A stretch of DNA of 64,000 bases from Patagioenas fasciata (lineage: Eukaryota; Chordata; Aves; Columbiformes; Columbidae), in assembly GCF_037038585.1 (NCBI RefSeq), contig NC_092520.1:145823104-145887103 (forward strand), in the 5' to 3' direction. Of this stretch, positions 22,241 to 36,055 are shown piece by piece (positions within the stretch are counted from its first letter, which is position 1; each line of letters begins with the position of its first letter). The notes under the pieces are model-generated. The model saw only the letters and a list, made by a program, of their open reading frames with translations. It was not told where the DNA came from and made no database searches. Both the position numbers and the translations under genes were made by a program.

Positions 22241-25200
22241 AATCTTCAGTTCGATGCTATAAAGAAAAGAAAAAAGAAAAAAAAAAAAAAAAAAAGAAGA
22301 TCCGATATAATTATATAGTTTTAGGGAAGGCTTTCCTTTTTGTTTCTCTGCTACTAGGCCTATACCTTTTTTTTTTTTTCTTAGAGTGTAGTATTAGACA
22401 GCAATAGAGTTTTAGTCATATGAGAAGGGCTCCTTGTTCTGTTTCCTGACTGGGAAATTACCAGATACCCCTGCTGCCCACTCACCCACATGGCGCTACA
22501 AAGATTTAACCCAAATTTTGTTACATGAACCTGTAAGGTTATCCTCGATTTTCTAGAAATTAAAGACACGTGACCTTGTCTTGTCTTATACAGTCTTCTA
22601 CAGTAATATTGGTACTCAGAACATTTTGCTTTTATATGTTTGCTTTGGAGCCTTTTAAGAGCATAACTAGAGAGGAATAGCTAACGGCAGACCATTATCT
22701 TCCAGTGGGAAGCAGTGTAACTAAATGGAAGTTGCTTTATCCAGATGTATTTCACTATAAATTCAGTCAAAAGACTAGTTTTGCATCTTTTTTTTTTTTT
22801 TTAATTTTTTTTTAGACTGAAATTTTGCTTTGTGTGAAGGTCATTGTTAGGTTAGAAAAATGTACTCAGAAATCCTCGTCTGCTCTAATTCTATTTTGTT
22901 TGAATTTGTATTAAAATAATTGTAAAATTGAAATATTAGGTGATCCCAAAGATGTAATAAAATGTGTGGTCTTTCGATAGCTTTTAATAATGTAGCTCAC
23001 ATTGCTTTGGCATGTTACTTCAGAGTGTAACTTTTTGTGTGTGCTGGCGTTGTGGGAACCTTCATCTCCACTTGATGAGAAGCTGATGGCAGTTCAAAGA
23101 TCTGCTCCTGTAGTTTGTTTTCATTTACATCTACTGTATAAAAACATTATGATTTCCTGCTTACCTACAATGTTCTTGAATAGGAAAATGCAAGTCTGCT
23201 CATTACTGTATACCATACTCATCTTATCTTTAAAGTAACCACATAGTTTAAAAATGGCACTGGTAGTTGCTATAGAGAAGTTGTAAAATCACTGTTATAA
23301 TGTACTGCTTCAATCTCCAGTCCTATTGTGGTCTCTCCCTCTGATAAACTACCATTTTGTAGAAGCAATATTTTAAACCATTTCCTCTGTGTTTCGGGGT
23401 GTTTGTCTAAGTGAAAGTCACTGTGAACTTCAATACATAGGTGATGAGAATAGAAAATTTTGGGGAGGAGAGATGCATTCACTCAAAGGTATCTGCATTA
23501 AATGTGAAGCGATAGCAGATTTAGGCCAGCCTTTGCTATATTTAGAGGATGTTCGAGGCTGCATCTGATACTGTAACAAAGCTGCAAATTCCTCAGTTCT
23601 GCCAATTTGGGTTTCAATTCCAGTCCCTATTAAGGCTTGTTTAGATTAGTGGTGGGTAAGTGTAGTTATAAAACATCTTGAATACTATGTAAGAAAAGCG
23701 TGAGTAAACAAAACCCATAGCATGTCAGCTGGCAAAACAAACAGAAGTATCTAGAGAGAGACTGCCAGAAAAGTAGTAGACAATGGGCTGTTAACAGAGG
23801 CACAGTTTGCAGCTCTGTTACAAAGGCTGCTTTCACTGATAAACTTCCCACACTTTCCTCAAAGTCAGTTCAGATCTGAAAGACCTGGATCCCAGGTGGG
23901 TGGGAGGTGGGGTGGAGGAGTTTGGGGAGTTGAGTAGGGGTGTTGGCATGGAGAACGTAGGTAATGATGGGGCAGTAGGATTGTGGCAGGGAATAAAGGT
24001 AATATGACCGAAGGCACAGAGATTGCCATTTGGTCTGCATGGTACAGCAGAGGAACACGAATGAGCAGCCTATGTCTTCATAAAGACATCCACTCCTGAT
24101 TTCAAGTCCTGTGGCAAAGTGTAGATCCTTGCTACATGGGCACAGTCTGCAGCATTAGACTGTCACTGTAATAAACTTTCTCTTTTTTTTTTTTCCCCCC
24201 TTACATTCTATGTAGGAAACTCCTGATCAATATGCCAGTTTTAGTTTTCCCCAATAACAGGTAATTTGGGTCTATACAAGGGACAGATCATGTGAATGAG
24301 GATGTGGGGAAGAAGAAAAAAAAATACATGTTTTGAAATGGGAAAGGGAAGAGAGACACATTTTAATGTGGTGATACCACAGATCTGAGTAGTTCATGGA
24401 AGCTGAAGGGCCATGGGAAGTAACACAGTGAGGTTAGGGAAACTGTACTGATAAGTGCTCAACTCATCTGGGGAATATTGCTTATTATATCATTTGGTTT
24501 TGTTGTGTTTGTAATAAAATGTTTGGGATAATTGCTGCAGGGAATAATGTTAGCATTGCTTTGTAGATGCATTATTATCCCATTATTACTACTAACAAGT
24601 ATAGCATTCTTATTCCCTAAGGGTCCTGGGTCCACAAAGGAGGCTTAAGGAATGAAAGTTTGAATGTTGCAATGCCCTCCAATTAAATTAGCACTAAGTT
24701 GTTAGTGGTAGGTCATGGAAAGAGTTAGGCATCTCCAGACATAACTAGAAATAAGTAAAATGTGAAGCACGTTTCCTTCCCTGGCACCACAAGCTCTTAC
24801 GCAATACCAGTCCGGGAGCTGTTTATCTGTATTAACGTGAATCTGTGCTGGGTATAACCAAAACTTGCATCTCTGCGTGGAGCTGTTCAGCAGTCATTTT
24901 AATTTGCCACAAATGTGGGCCCTTACCAAAGATCAGCCTGTCTGCCTCACCTCTGGCTACATATTCCTGACGTCTTGCTTGTGCTGGTACTACAACTTGT
25001 GGCCAAATGCAAATCCAGTCTTGTTGTTGCTGTTGGCCTGGTTTTCAGTTGGATGAGTTCCTGGGTCTGACTCAATGCATGACTAAAATGCACTGAGGAG
25101 TCGGCAGTTCGGGGAAGAGCAAGCTGGTCCTCATCACACTCGGTTGGAGTCCCATTTGGACCAGATTAAAATGATGATGAACCTGCAGCCTAATGAGCTT

Positions 25201-28200
25201 GCTTAGTGCTGTGTTAACACTTCTGCATGGCTTCCAGATTGGCTTTGGCTTGTATCCAGTTGATTTGGAGAGTGAGGAGGGGTACCTGTCTTTCCCCAGT
25301 CACATGTGTAGACATATTCTTCAAGGGTCCGACGAACTGAGTGAAAGAAGAAATTTGGAGGTCAAAAGGTATTTTAAATTCCTGCATTCTTGAAAGAGAT
25401 GATACTCTACTCTGGCATGCTATAAAATTACCTCCCTCTGCTCAGGATGTAGAGCTCTTAATTTAGGTTTGGGATCAACTCTGCCACTGACCTCATAACC
25501 TCACCACCACTGCTTCTAAGTCTCCCTATCCTGTATTTAAGTTGTAGACAGCTTCACCTGCAGTCTCTGTTTTTTTGCTCTGTCTTTGCCCGTGGCCTGT
25601 GCTGACAAAGTTCAGGTTTGTGCTGCAAGCTCTTTATTGCAATGATGATACTGACAACAGCAATTTCTCAGCACAGGATGTTCATAGCTATAGGGAGCAC
25701 TCATGGGGGAGCATTTCTCTAGTTTGCCCTCTCTTGTGAGGTCTCCTGGACTTCTGTGAATTAGTCCTTGTGGACTGCTGTGTAGTGCCACCATGGGTCA
25801 CCATGCACTAGTAGCATATCATCCCTCTTTATATACAGCCACGTCTGGCAAAAGTTTGGTTTCATTAGTTTTAAGAGCAAAGAGTATACTACAGTGGATG
25901 CTATGTCTTTTATTATATTTTTCCATGCAATTTTTGAATGGTAAGCCTATAAGTCATGAGTTTTTTAGTACCATCTGAGGAAGACATTTTATCTTTTATT
26001 TGTTTGTTTGCTTGCTTGTGGTGTTGGTTTGTTTGTTTGTTTGTTTGGGGTTTTTGTTGTTGTTGTTTTCATTGTCATCTAAATAGTACTTTGAGGCTTC
26101 CTTTGGAATATGTAGTTGTCTTTGAGTAATACACAGTGTTAAAATATTAGCAGATTAGGTCTTTACACAGTGAAATAGTCAATAGTAGAATCTTGTGTGT
26201 AGGCAAATAAGTAATGTTCTATTGGTAATTATTAGAAACTGGAAATCCCCTCTTCCTCAAATCTGTCTGCATTTGTTTTTGTTAAAGCATGAGGCATACT
26301 GAAGGTTTAGCAAAATAGCTGTAATTTGACCGTAATTGTGTTCAGTTCTAAGCTTGTATTAGCTGTCTTTTACAAGGGTTGCTTGTATGTCTGTTTCTCT
26401 TTGTGTGTACCCATGCTGAGGCAGTTTCTAGAGACTGCAAATTACGTAGGACTCTGTTCTTCCGCCCATGCTTACAGAAAAATATACCTTAAGCCACAAA
26501 ACCACCCAATTGTGTTTAACTCCAATGTTTTCTCCTTGCTTAAAGTAATTGTGGAACAGCTGTGCCCATAAGAGATGCATATTATAGTTTTTCCTCATAT
26601 TTCATTTCATTTTTAACCCATTATGCCAGTATTCATTACCTGTACCTGCTTTAGGAAGCCATAAGTTGCCCTGTTGTGTTAATAGAACCAATACAAAATT
26701 TAATGGTTAGTACATGCATGTAAGAATTGTCACAAATCTGGATGCTTACAATTTAATTTCTAAGGATGTCTTTCACCCTTGCCTTTTCAGCAGTGTAATT
26801 CCTAAAATATACCTTAGTAAATCCTGAGTGAGGGATTCTTAATTTAGTCAAAAAATATCTAGATATTAACAGACCATAGCAATCTTCTAAAAGGCTCTTT
26901 TACATTGGGGTACCGTGGAGTTAACAATGGGCTATACGAATGGGTTTGATAGTAGCCAAAGGTGGTACCATTTAATGATTCATTGGTGGTATATGAAATT
27001 GCCTGAGTCATCTTTATAGGTGTACTGTGATATCTCAAAAGGCAGTTACAACTGACTTAACTAGTGATGTGCTGTTGCAGTGCACAGAAAGCAACAGCCT
27101 GAAGCTTGCACTGTTTTATTAGTAATGGATCTTTGCTTCCTAAATGCAAGTAACAGTAACATGGAGAAGGTTGTAGCTGCAGGAATCTGCACCATTTTGA
27201 CCATGTTCTTTGGAAATACACTTTTCAGTTACTGTCTCATTTATATGAAATATGTTTTTGCCTGCTGTCTCTGTTTTGAGTAATTGTGCATGTCTGAGAT
27301 TTTCTCTACATCGCAGTATCACTCTATGACTAAGGACACAATGTTATTCACCACTTGTGAAAGTTTCTTTGATTATGCAGGGTTGAAGCATCTGAGATGC
27401 CTCCTTCAGCACCAAGGCCTTCAGAAACAAGAGCTCTTGCTTTCAGCAGAGGTCTAAGGGAAGGCAGGTGTTTGTGTCTGGCTTTAGCACTGAGGCATTC
27501 GGTGATGCTCTCTGCTAGATATCCTTAGATATCCCTATTTATGTCAGGAGTAACATGTTCAGAAGCAACTCCTAGAAGCGAAGTGGTCATGATCTGTGGT
27601 GAACAACCACAGTGCTAGACTGCTGAAACCATGAGCTCTGCCAGTTCTGTTCCTGGTTGGGACCAGCTGAGACAAGTGTTTTTGTGGCTCCTGTTGGATG
27701 ACCACCTAGCTTGTTAGTCAGTATCAATGGCTTGCCATGGGCTGGGCTTTTGCTGCGAGGCAGAAGCAGTTTAGAGCTGGGATGAAGAACATGAGCATGT
27801 GAGCTTTGTCAGTCCTATCCTGGCTTTGTGTCAGCTAGGGAGGTCAGCCACTGCTGGCTTTCTCAAGTGAGGCAAAGAAAGAAGAGGAGAACCACTTCCT
27901 CTGCCAGTATCCTGTGGAGCAGCTAGGATGGCAGAGCCAGGGACTGCTGCAAATCTTTTCAAAACCATCTGCTTTTACCAGCTGTCATTGCTTATTCACA
28001 AACACACAGTCTTATTAGGCATTAGTATTAAAAGTCTTTAAGCAGAAAAATAAATAAATTTTTTCTGCAATTCCTCCGTTATATGCCCACACCTCAAGTA
28101 GGGGACTATAAAAGCGCTCTGTCATGAGAGAAAGGAAAGGAGAGGAGAATAGAAAGAGAGAGGGAAAAGAGCTTGTCTGCCCAACATAAAACTTTTTGAT

Positions 28201-31200
28201 GTTGTACACATTCACAGTGCTGTCAATGGGACTTATTTTTGTTATCAGTTGGTCTGAAATGGATGACATGATTCTGTTAAAACCTAATTCTAAGGACAGT
28301 CTTGAGGGTGAAATTTTGTCACAGAAGGAGCCCTTAGCAAAACTTCTATTGCATACACTGACATCAGCTTATTCATTGCTTCTAGCTTTAAGTCAAGAGG
28401 AACGTCACAGTCCAGGACTGCTTCTGGATTTCCTTTGGCTATTGAGCTGAATGTCACTACTGTGAAGCACCCAACTCCTTTGTTGGCCCAAAATTTTATG
28501 AAGAGACTGAGACTGTTGGTCCCCAGGCAATTAATAAGACACTCAAAGTCTCATGTATTCACATTTCTAAACTGAATGTGACAGACAGAATTACACCCTT
28601 AGTTAACCCTTGCTTCATCTAACTGCAGCCTCAATGCTTTACTTCTGATCCTGCAGAATGCAAAGAAACAATTTGCTTGCTTTTCTGATGAAAGATCTGT
28701 TTATGCAAACCTGTAGCTCTGATAGCCATGTAGTCTAATGTTGCATGCAGTAAATTCCACTTTATTCCTGTGACTGCAGCTGGAACATCTCAGCCTAGCT
28801 CTTTATGTGCCCTATGATCCTTTCTCTAGTAATGTACATTATTGTTTTGATGTGGTTCTGCTTGTACTTGCCTATGGAGTCCTTCAGTTTGCAATCTGCA
28901 GGAATAAATGAAATCCCAGATCAAGACGTTACAGACATTGAATGACACTGTCTTCTACCGGTGACCTCCTTCAAGCCCCATTGCTTCTGTCTTTATTAGA
29001 TGCTCCAGAGCAAACTGACTAAGCTAGTATGCTCCTGGCATGGAACAAAATGTCTTCGATCCCTTTTGGACTTTTATTTGTGCTTTTATTTGTATCTGAA
29101 ATAAACTTGGTGACACTGTTGCAGAGGAGAGGGCAAGGAGCCCAGAGGTACCAGGGTGTTTATGTCATGCTTTGTCATATGTGTCAAAAGAACCACCAAA
29201 TTTTGCACCTAGATGCAGTAGTCAAACCTGTCAACCCTGGAAAACCTTCAGGGTTCTGCAGGTAACTTTTGCCATAACACTGTCTAGCATAACACTGTTT
29301 ATGCTTAGTGACTGCTGCCTTGTTCCATGTAACCTGAAAGCAGCCTGTGGGTTTCTGCTACACTTGAATTCAAGGCTTCAGGGCACCCTAAATACTGTAT
29401 TGATTTGGTGGGAAATGTTGGATCTTGATGTGTTTCTCAGCTAATATTTTTTTATCTCCCCTATTTACTAATCACTGTGTTTTCTCTCAGGCATTTTGTT
29501 TTGTTTCTTTGCCTAGTTCTGTTGCTACTAAACTGAGAGAGGCAATGAGGACACTGTGTCCATAAAGACTGATTTCATGTTCGAGATGTGTCACTTCACC
29601 TTCATTTTTGCCTTTCACTAACCCTTCATTGCTGCATAGCACCAGGCTAACTGCTAGCTGTGTGTTAATCCTTGTGGCTCAGAAAATAATTTAACCCATT
29701 TCCACCATGTTCTGAAGCTGTCTTGTATTTATGCTTAAGGAGCGCTTTACAGGCAGCTGGCTCAAATCCTACATGCTGCTGTTTGCCACAGGGTCCAAGG
29801 GAAGAGATGTTCAGTTGCTGATATTGGAGTGCTCCATACATGGAGCATCGAGTGTTTTGGTCCAGCATTTTTTTCTGCTGAATATTTGTATTGGACCATA
29901 TACAACTGCAATAGAAGCACTTGTTCATACGCAGAGGGTAACACTGAATTCTACCAATTGAAAGCCTATTGCTTTGGCTAGCTCAAGGTTTTTCAAGAAC
30001 TGATTAAGCATTGCTTACTGCTGACGAACTCACTCACAAAGGATTTCCAGCAAGCAGTTCAGGGGTCAGATGAAATTGTATGCTTCCATGATGATGTGAT
30101 AACATCCCGTATTTAAAGATGCGGTCTCTGAAATCTACCAACAGAGCTATACTATTGAACCAACCGCATATGCGAAACTAAACTCTGATCTGACAGCAAG
30201 GCAATAACAGCATACAGATGCATTAGCTGCTTGTACTACACCGCTTGAAGGGAGGGCCTTAGTTCTCTGGTTCATCTCAGCAAACCTTTGCCTGTTAATG
30301 TTACATTTATCACAGCTTTGGTTTCCATGTAATAAATGGTTGTATGTCAATAGCCACCTTTCTGCTGGTGAATCATAAACAGGCTGAAGGTGTATTGTTA
30401 CAGAACATTATTCAGAAAGGCTGGATTTCCCCCAGACCAGGATGGCGACATCTGTGGGAGGACAGGCGGTTTTGTAGTGCAAAGCCTGTGCTTTGCTCTT
30501 GAAGTTATATATGATTTTAAATGTTAAATTTTCAATTCTACAGGTTATAGACTGGCACATCTAACTATCAGTAGTTCACCTTAAAAATTGGGTAGTCATA
30601 TTGAAAAATGAGAAAATAATATTTACTGCCAGAGTTTCCATCGCTGACCATAAATTGTATTCTTCAAGGTGGGGAAGTTCTTGCTTTCTGAAGCAACACG
30701 ATCTGCATTTATCAAAAAACAAGTACTCCACTTGTCACTAACATTTAATTTCCATGGCAACCTATGTAACTCTTGTTCTGGGAGATGAAGTAAGGTGATC
30801 TGGAGCCCTTCATAGGAATTTGTCTTTGATCTAAGGTTCATGTGTTCAAAATGTTAAAACAGTCACCATACTGTAAAAGTAAAGCTATATTTCATTAAAT
30901 GACAAGCTGCCTTCAAAGAGAGTAGTTCTGTTGTTTTCTACATATACCTACATCTAACGTGACTAATGCAATTGTGACTGTGAGCCCTTAAAGTGCTATA
31001 CAAACAAAAAAGTAGAATTACAGAAGTAGGTCTCACAGCATTCCTAGATATATAGCAGGAAATTTGTCTTGTCTTGTGGGTAATAAGAGTAAGCAAAATT
31101 TATTATGCCTGAGAGTTGGAAGTAATAAAGATAATAGGATTCTTTTTCATGTGGTGTGTGCAAGTCCTTATAGGTATTTTTTCAGAGCTCAGATGTCACC

Positions 31201-33305
31201 CCATATTGCTGAGTCATTTCTAAACTAAAATGGGCACCTTTGTGCACTCTTTTTTCCTCTTATCTGTTTTTCTGTCTTTGAAATTCTTATCTGCTATGTG
31301 CAACCTTGTATCCTGTCCATTCAAAATACAGTGTCCAAAATAACCTGTCTGGGATACTTTTAATCTGAAGTGCTCATAATTGCCAGAAGCAGCTTCCTTT
31401 AAATTAATTACACAAAGGGCCTAAATTTTCACGTAGGTGTCCCATAGGTAGTTGTTTTTAATTCTGTATAGTTTTGTGCAAAAAATCCTGCCAAACCAGA
31501 ACTTTCCACTTACACCAGTGGAAGTATTGCATGTATATGACACTTGTTTTGAAGGTTCAGGAAGATTAAGGCCAGGAAAGTACATTAAGGATAACTATAA
31601 TTCTGTGACAAAAAGGTCATATTTCATTGCCTCATCTTTTTAAAATGCCATGTTTTCCTTCTGCCCTTTCACTAGGAGCATTAGCTCTCCAGTCAAGCTC
31701 ATTACTTTGTCCAGTTCAAAAATTTACCTTATTTTTTTTAAAGGCAAATTCTGAAAGAATCTGACTGGAAAAAAAAAAAAAAGATAAGTCAGCTTTCTCT
31801 TTTCTTGATCCTCCTATCCATAAATTGTAAACCTATGACTGTAGAAGCCATTTCTTTGTGTTGAGCGTTTCTTGATTGTTCAAATCAGTCCTTTAAAATA
31901 TTGCAAATATCTGGTGTAGTGTTAGCAAGGGAACTTATGTTTTGATGTCTTAGGGTAAACATAAAAATTATATTAATATATCTCCACCAGAACTGCAAGG
32001 TATGAGAACAAAATATGCTGGACCAGAAGGTGAAGTGGTCTCAATCATCTTGAGAATGTTTTCTGCCAGAACATGTTGATTTTATTGGTATAGTAAGTCA
32101 CTTCCATTCGTACTTTGTGTTTACTCATATGCTTATTGGAGGTGTGCATTTTGCCTGTAATATTGTGGTATTAGTACTTGAAAACAAAAGGAGCATAGCA
32201 AAGGACACAAGCGATATGCTGTGGTGCAAGGACGTGGAAGTTAGGTAAATGTGTTGCATTTGAAGTTACAGATAAAGCATATGGCTGGTGTGCCACATGT
32301 TGAATGAAGAGGAGCAAGATAGTGCTTTGCATTTGTATTTCCCACTTCACTGTGAACAATGAATACGAGATTAACACAGTACAAATGCAATGTATTAACG
32401 CATAATGTAGTGAGTAGTGTTTAAAAGCTGCATATGGTGGAAATGACTTGCCTTCTCTTCTAACTTAGCACTGAAAGTTCACAACAGCACAGTGGGATTT
32501 GTCTGAAGACCCCTGGAAGGAATCCTCTACATAAACTTTGGGTCCTCTTGTTTTTTAACTCAGAAACAAGTTGCAACATGTCTGCAGCAGATTGTAGGTC
32601 CCTGATAAATTCAGAGGAAAGGGTGTGTAGCAGTATTGCACTGAGCATTCAGAAAGGTAACCTCACAGGTTTGTCAAGACAGCAGTGAGATCTCTTAATA
32701 CCAGGGAAGGAAACTACTGGCCCTCCCTCTTTTCCCCCAGAGGAACCACAGCCTAGCAGAATCCAAACAAAATCTAGTAAATGTAGTCCTGTTCAGCAAG
32801 TATAAGATCATGTGTCAGAACAGTGATCTATTCTTTTTCTTCATTCCTCCCGTTATTTTGAAGATGCTCTTCAGGGTATGGCCAAAAGTTTCCTCTTTGT
32901 GCTATGGGCATTTCTCAGCTTTTTCCTCTTTCTTTATCAGTATTTAGAGGTCAAGTTTTCCAGAGATTTGGATTCTCTTCTTTCTAATGTTGCTGGCTAT
33001 TTGTAAGAAGTACTATTTGCTGGATGGCTGGTCATTAAGATTAAGGGGTAGAGCACTTTCCTATTTTATAAGGGTGAGGTGAGGATAAATACTGTGTTCT
33101 CAGAGCTCAAGGAGTGTGGAATTGAGTGTGTGGGCAAGAGATGTTTTACACTGTTTTACAGTGTGGCGCACTGAGCAAGAGGCATGATAACTCTATTTCA
33201 AATATGATTTTGTAGAGAAACAAAGATTGCCTAGGAGAACATAATTAAGCACTGCTGCACAGGAAACAAATAATATTTTACTCTTCAGAACTACATAGAT
33301 ATTCA
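22241..33305. other. Long unique non-coding stretch
   Basis: No gene and no interspersed repeat recognised in about 11 kb, which is unusually clean even for a bird. Minor content: an A-rich tract with G interruptions (22262-22299), T-rich tracts (22368-22379 and 22789-22813), a G-rich run of the form GGTGGGTGGGAGGTGGGG at 23895-23912, a (TTTG)n run at 25999-26047, a purine-rich patch at 28130-28170 and an A14 run at 31769-31782. If the CpG island drives a plus-strand gene, this would be its first intron. Open frames of up to about 90 codons look like chance. Confidence 0.6.
25999..26070. repeat. (TTTG)n / (TTG)n simple repeat
   Basis: An imperfect tetranucleotide TTTG repeat interrupted by CTTG units and a short unique piece, ending in a (TTG)n run. 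Confidence 0.85.
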
Positions 33306-33930
33306 AATCCATCAGGCTGAATGAGATTTATGCTAGGATACTGAAGGACATAGGTGATGCAATTGCAGTACTGTTATCTATGAAAAAAGGTGACAGACAG
33401 GTCCCTGAAGGCTAGGAAAAGGCTATCATTACACTCATTTTTAAAAACAGTAAGAACGAGAGTTTAGGCAACTGTAGGTCAGTCAGGCATACCACAATCC
33501 CTGGAAATATTATTAATCATGTCCTTGGGTAATTTCTTTCCAAATGTGAAGTGGATGAGAAGGTAATGAAGAACAGTTGGCCCAGATGTACCACAGGCAT
33601 GTTGTACTTGACCAACCTGAGTGCCTTTTGCAATTAAATGACTAATTATGTAGATGAGAGTGCATCAGTGGACATAGCATTTCCTAACTTTGACTTCAGT
33701 GAGGTTTTTGTTAACCCCTCTCACTGAGGAAGCTGTGGAAGTATGGGCTGGAGATATAGACTGTTACATTGATTAAAAATTGCCTGGATATCTGGGTTCA
33801 AAGGGTAGTTTCAATAGCTCAGTGTCTCATTAGAGTCAAATAAGAAGCAACCTGTAAGGCATTGGAGCAGTAGTATTACATTTCTCATAATTACCTAGAT
33901 GGTGGAACAGAATATGCCCTGAGAAAGTTG
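33306..33930 (+). mobile_element. CR1 LINE, reverse-transcriptase region (left part)
   Basis: Old, strongly mutated plus-strand CR1 ORF2 sequence. The DNA follows the family's reverse-transcriptase order: 'gatgagatttatgctagg...actgaagga', then 'caactgtaggtcagtc', 'tccctggaaatattatt', 'ttgaccaacctga', 'tttgacttcagtgagg', 'gaggaagc.gtggaagtatgg' and 'tacctagatggtggaacaga'. Stops and gaps interrupt every frame, so there is no usable protein. At 33931 the copy is split by a Tc1/mariner-like element and resumes at 34161. This is the longest CR1 copy in the window. Confidence 0.85.
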
Positions 33931-33932
33931 TA

Positions 33933-34158
33933 CAGGGTGTTTCAAGAAGATGGACTCAATTTGAAATCACTATATCTCTGCAACTACGAACCATCCATCA
34001 ATGAAACTCCTATCACTTGAAAGCGTGGGGCCTAGAGTTTCAAATGATTACTGCTACATGCCTCATTAAACCATTTGTAAATTTTTGTGTAATTGTATTT
34101 GTGTTGCCATTGTGAAATATACTGGTTTGAAACTGGATCCATCTTTATGAAACACCTG
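33933..34158 (+). mobile_element. 226-bp Tc1/mariner-like MITE inserted in CR1
   Basis: Terminal inverted repeats CAGGGTGTTTCAAGAAGATG and (reverse) CAGGTGTTTCATAAAGATGG bound a 226-bp element flanked by TA on both sides (33931-33932 and 34159-34160), the target duplication of the Tc1/mariner superfamily. Its first 150 bp match the left end of the longer copy at 18277. The transposase gene has been lost by internal deletion and the right arm keeps 'ggtttgaaactgg', also seen in the 78-bp copy at 17753. Orientation is given to match the 18277 copy. CR1 sequence continues on both sides, so this insertion is younger than the CR1. Confidence 0.9.
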
Positions 34159-34160
34159 TA

Positions 34161-35031
34161 GATAACTTTTATTTGACAGGAAAGAGAGTTTAATACGCTA
34201 AATGGTAGAAATTCAATCCAGCTGGACCTTGAGAAGCCTGAGCTTCGGGTGAACGGAAATCTCCTTAAGTTCCATAAGAACAATTGTGAAGTTCTGTGCC
34301 TGTGCAGATTAACTCTGTGCCACAATACAGGCTGGGAAACAACTAGCTGAACAGAACATCTGTGGGAAAGCAATGAAATATTATGGTGGTTGTCAAGCTG
34401 AAAATGAGCCAATGATTCGTTTTCATTGGAAATCAGGCAAATGGCATACGGGTCTACATTAAAAGCATGGCCAGCAGATCAGGAAGTTGTTATCCTCCTC
34501 AGCACTGCTGAGTACTGTGCTTCTCCAGTTGGTTTCTAGGTTCCTCAAATGAAAAGGAAGATGTTCAAAAAATGGAGAGAGGATTCAGCAGAAAACTACT
34601 GAGGTGACTGGAGCCATGGAATCCATAAGCCATGAGGAGAAGTTGAGGGAGTTGGGCTGATTTAGTCTGGAAAAAAAAAAAAAAAAGAGGGGTCAAGGGG
34701 CAATCTCACTGGGGCTTGTAACTGCTTGAAGAGGAGTTGTAATACAGTGATTATGGAGCTGAACTCCGCTCATTGGCAGCAGGTAGTATAAACAAGGGAC
34801 AACTGTCACAAGTTGTAGCTTGAGAAGTTCAGACTGGCCATTAGGAAAAGGTTTTTCACCAGGGACAAGCCCATACTAACATGTCACCCAGAGAGTTGTT
34901 GGAATCTCTGCTTGGAGGTTTTCAAGATTCAGCTGGACCAAGCTGTGGATGACCTGATCTAGCATTGCTGTCAAGTGAGAGTTGAACTGCTGATTTGCAG
35001 CAGTCCCTTCCAACAAGCTTTTATGTGATTT
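34161..35031 (+). mobile_element. CR1 LINE, ORF2 C-terminus and 3' end (right part)
   Basis: This continues the CR1 copy after the nested element: 'gaccttgagaagcctgag', 'caatacaggctgggaa', 'aatggcatacgggtct...aaaagcatggccagcag', 'gaggagaagttgagggagtt', 'ggaaaaggtttttcacc', then the 3' region 'gacctgatctagcattg', 'cagtcccttccaaca' and the end TTTTATGTGATTT. The last piece matches the family's usual tail of '...cccttccaacc..tatgattct'. An A16 run at 34671-34686 sits inside it. All frames are broken. Confidence 0.9.
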
Positions 35032-36055
35032 AACTTCAAAGAAGTTAGATTCTACTCAGAACAGCAGGGCTGTGCAATGTGGACGAAGAATTTTGTAAGG
35101 TTGTGAAATTTGTGTGTCAACAATTATGGACAAGGAATGGTGGACAATGGTTTTTCTCCCTGTCCTCAGCTTGAATTGTATTCATGTACAATGCATCCTT
35201 ACCTCTACATGATATTATGGGGTTTTATATTGCTTAGCCATTTTCAAATTTTCTTCACTTTCGACATAGCTCTGGGAAAACAAGTGTTCACATGACCATA
35301 GGAATCTGAGTAATTTTTATCTAAGTTGAATTAAGATTAATCATTAAGAATTACATCTATTTTTAGCCATTTATTCTCTCTTCATGGTGTGCCAGGAGCT
35401 GTAGAAATATACAGAAATATTTTGTTCAAACTAATTTGTCAAAAATAAACAATGACAAATATGTGAGGAAATCAGCTGTCAGGATCATACTATATTTGTT
35501 TTCACACTGTTTTCAATTGAGTTGATTCCTTATTTTAAACCTGACTGCTATAATGAGTGCTGCAAGATTTAATTGAAGGAGCAAACTCATGGAAAGGTGA
35601 AAAAATAATAAACTAAAACCCAGGACAATTGGGAGTATGATTTTATCAGTAATCCAAGGTAGGAGTAGAGACAGACAGAATTAGGTCAACCTTTGCAAGA
35701 GAAAGAAACACCTTAAGTCCCGTTGCCAGAAGCCTGTGGGTTGGAATGTCACAGTGCATCCTGGGCACCAGCCCTACCTTGGGGCTGGCCAGGAAAAGTT
35801 ACTGCAGTCATATGTTGGTCATCCTTTGTCATTTGTCTGGGTTCTGGATTAACACCAGTGCCAGCTGCATCAGGGGTAGGGCCATACAAATTTGACTATA
35901 CCATTTCAGGGCTAATTCCAGTGCCAAACCAGTTTTATTTCTTTCATTTAATGACTGAGCCAAGAAACCCTGCAGACCTGAGATTGCTGTGAGTCAAACC
36001 AGTTTAGGGGTATCAGATCTCATTTAGGTTGCTTGTGATTATGTAGAGAACTAGA

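Noticed and set aside
34032-34412. 126-codon minus-strand open frame
   Set aside because: It runs antisense across the nested Tc1/mariner-like element and CR1, so it is a by-product of those repeats.
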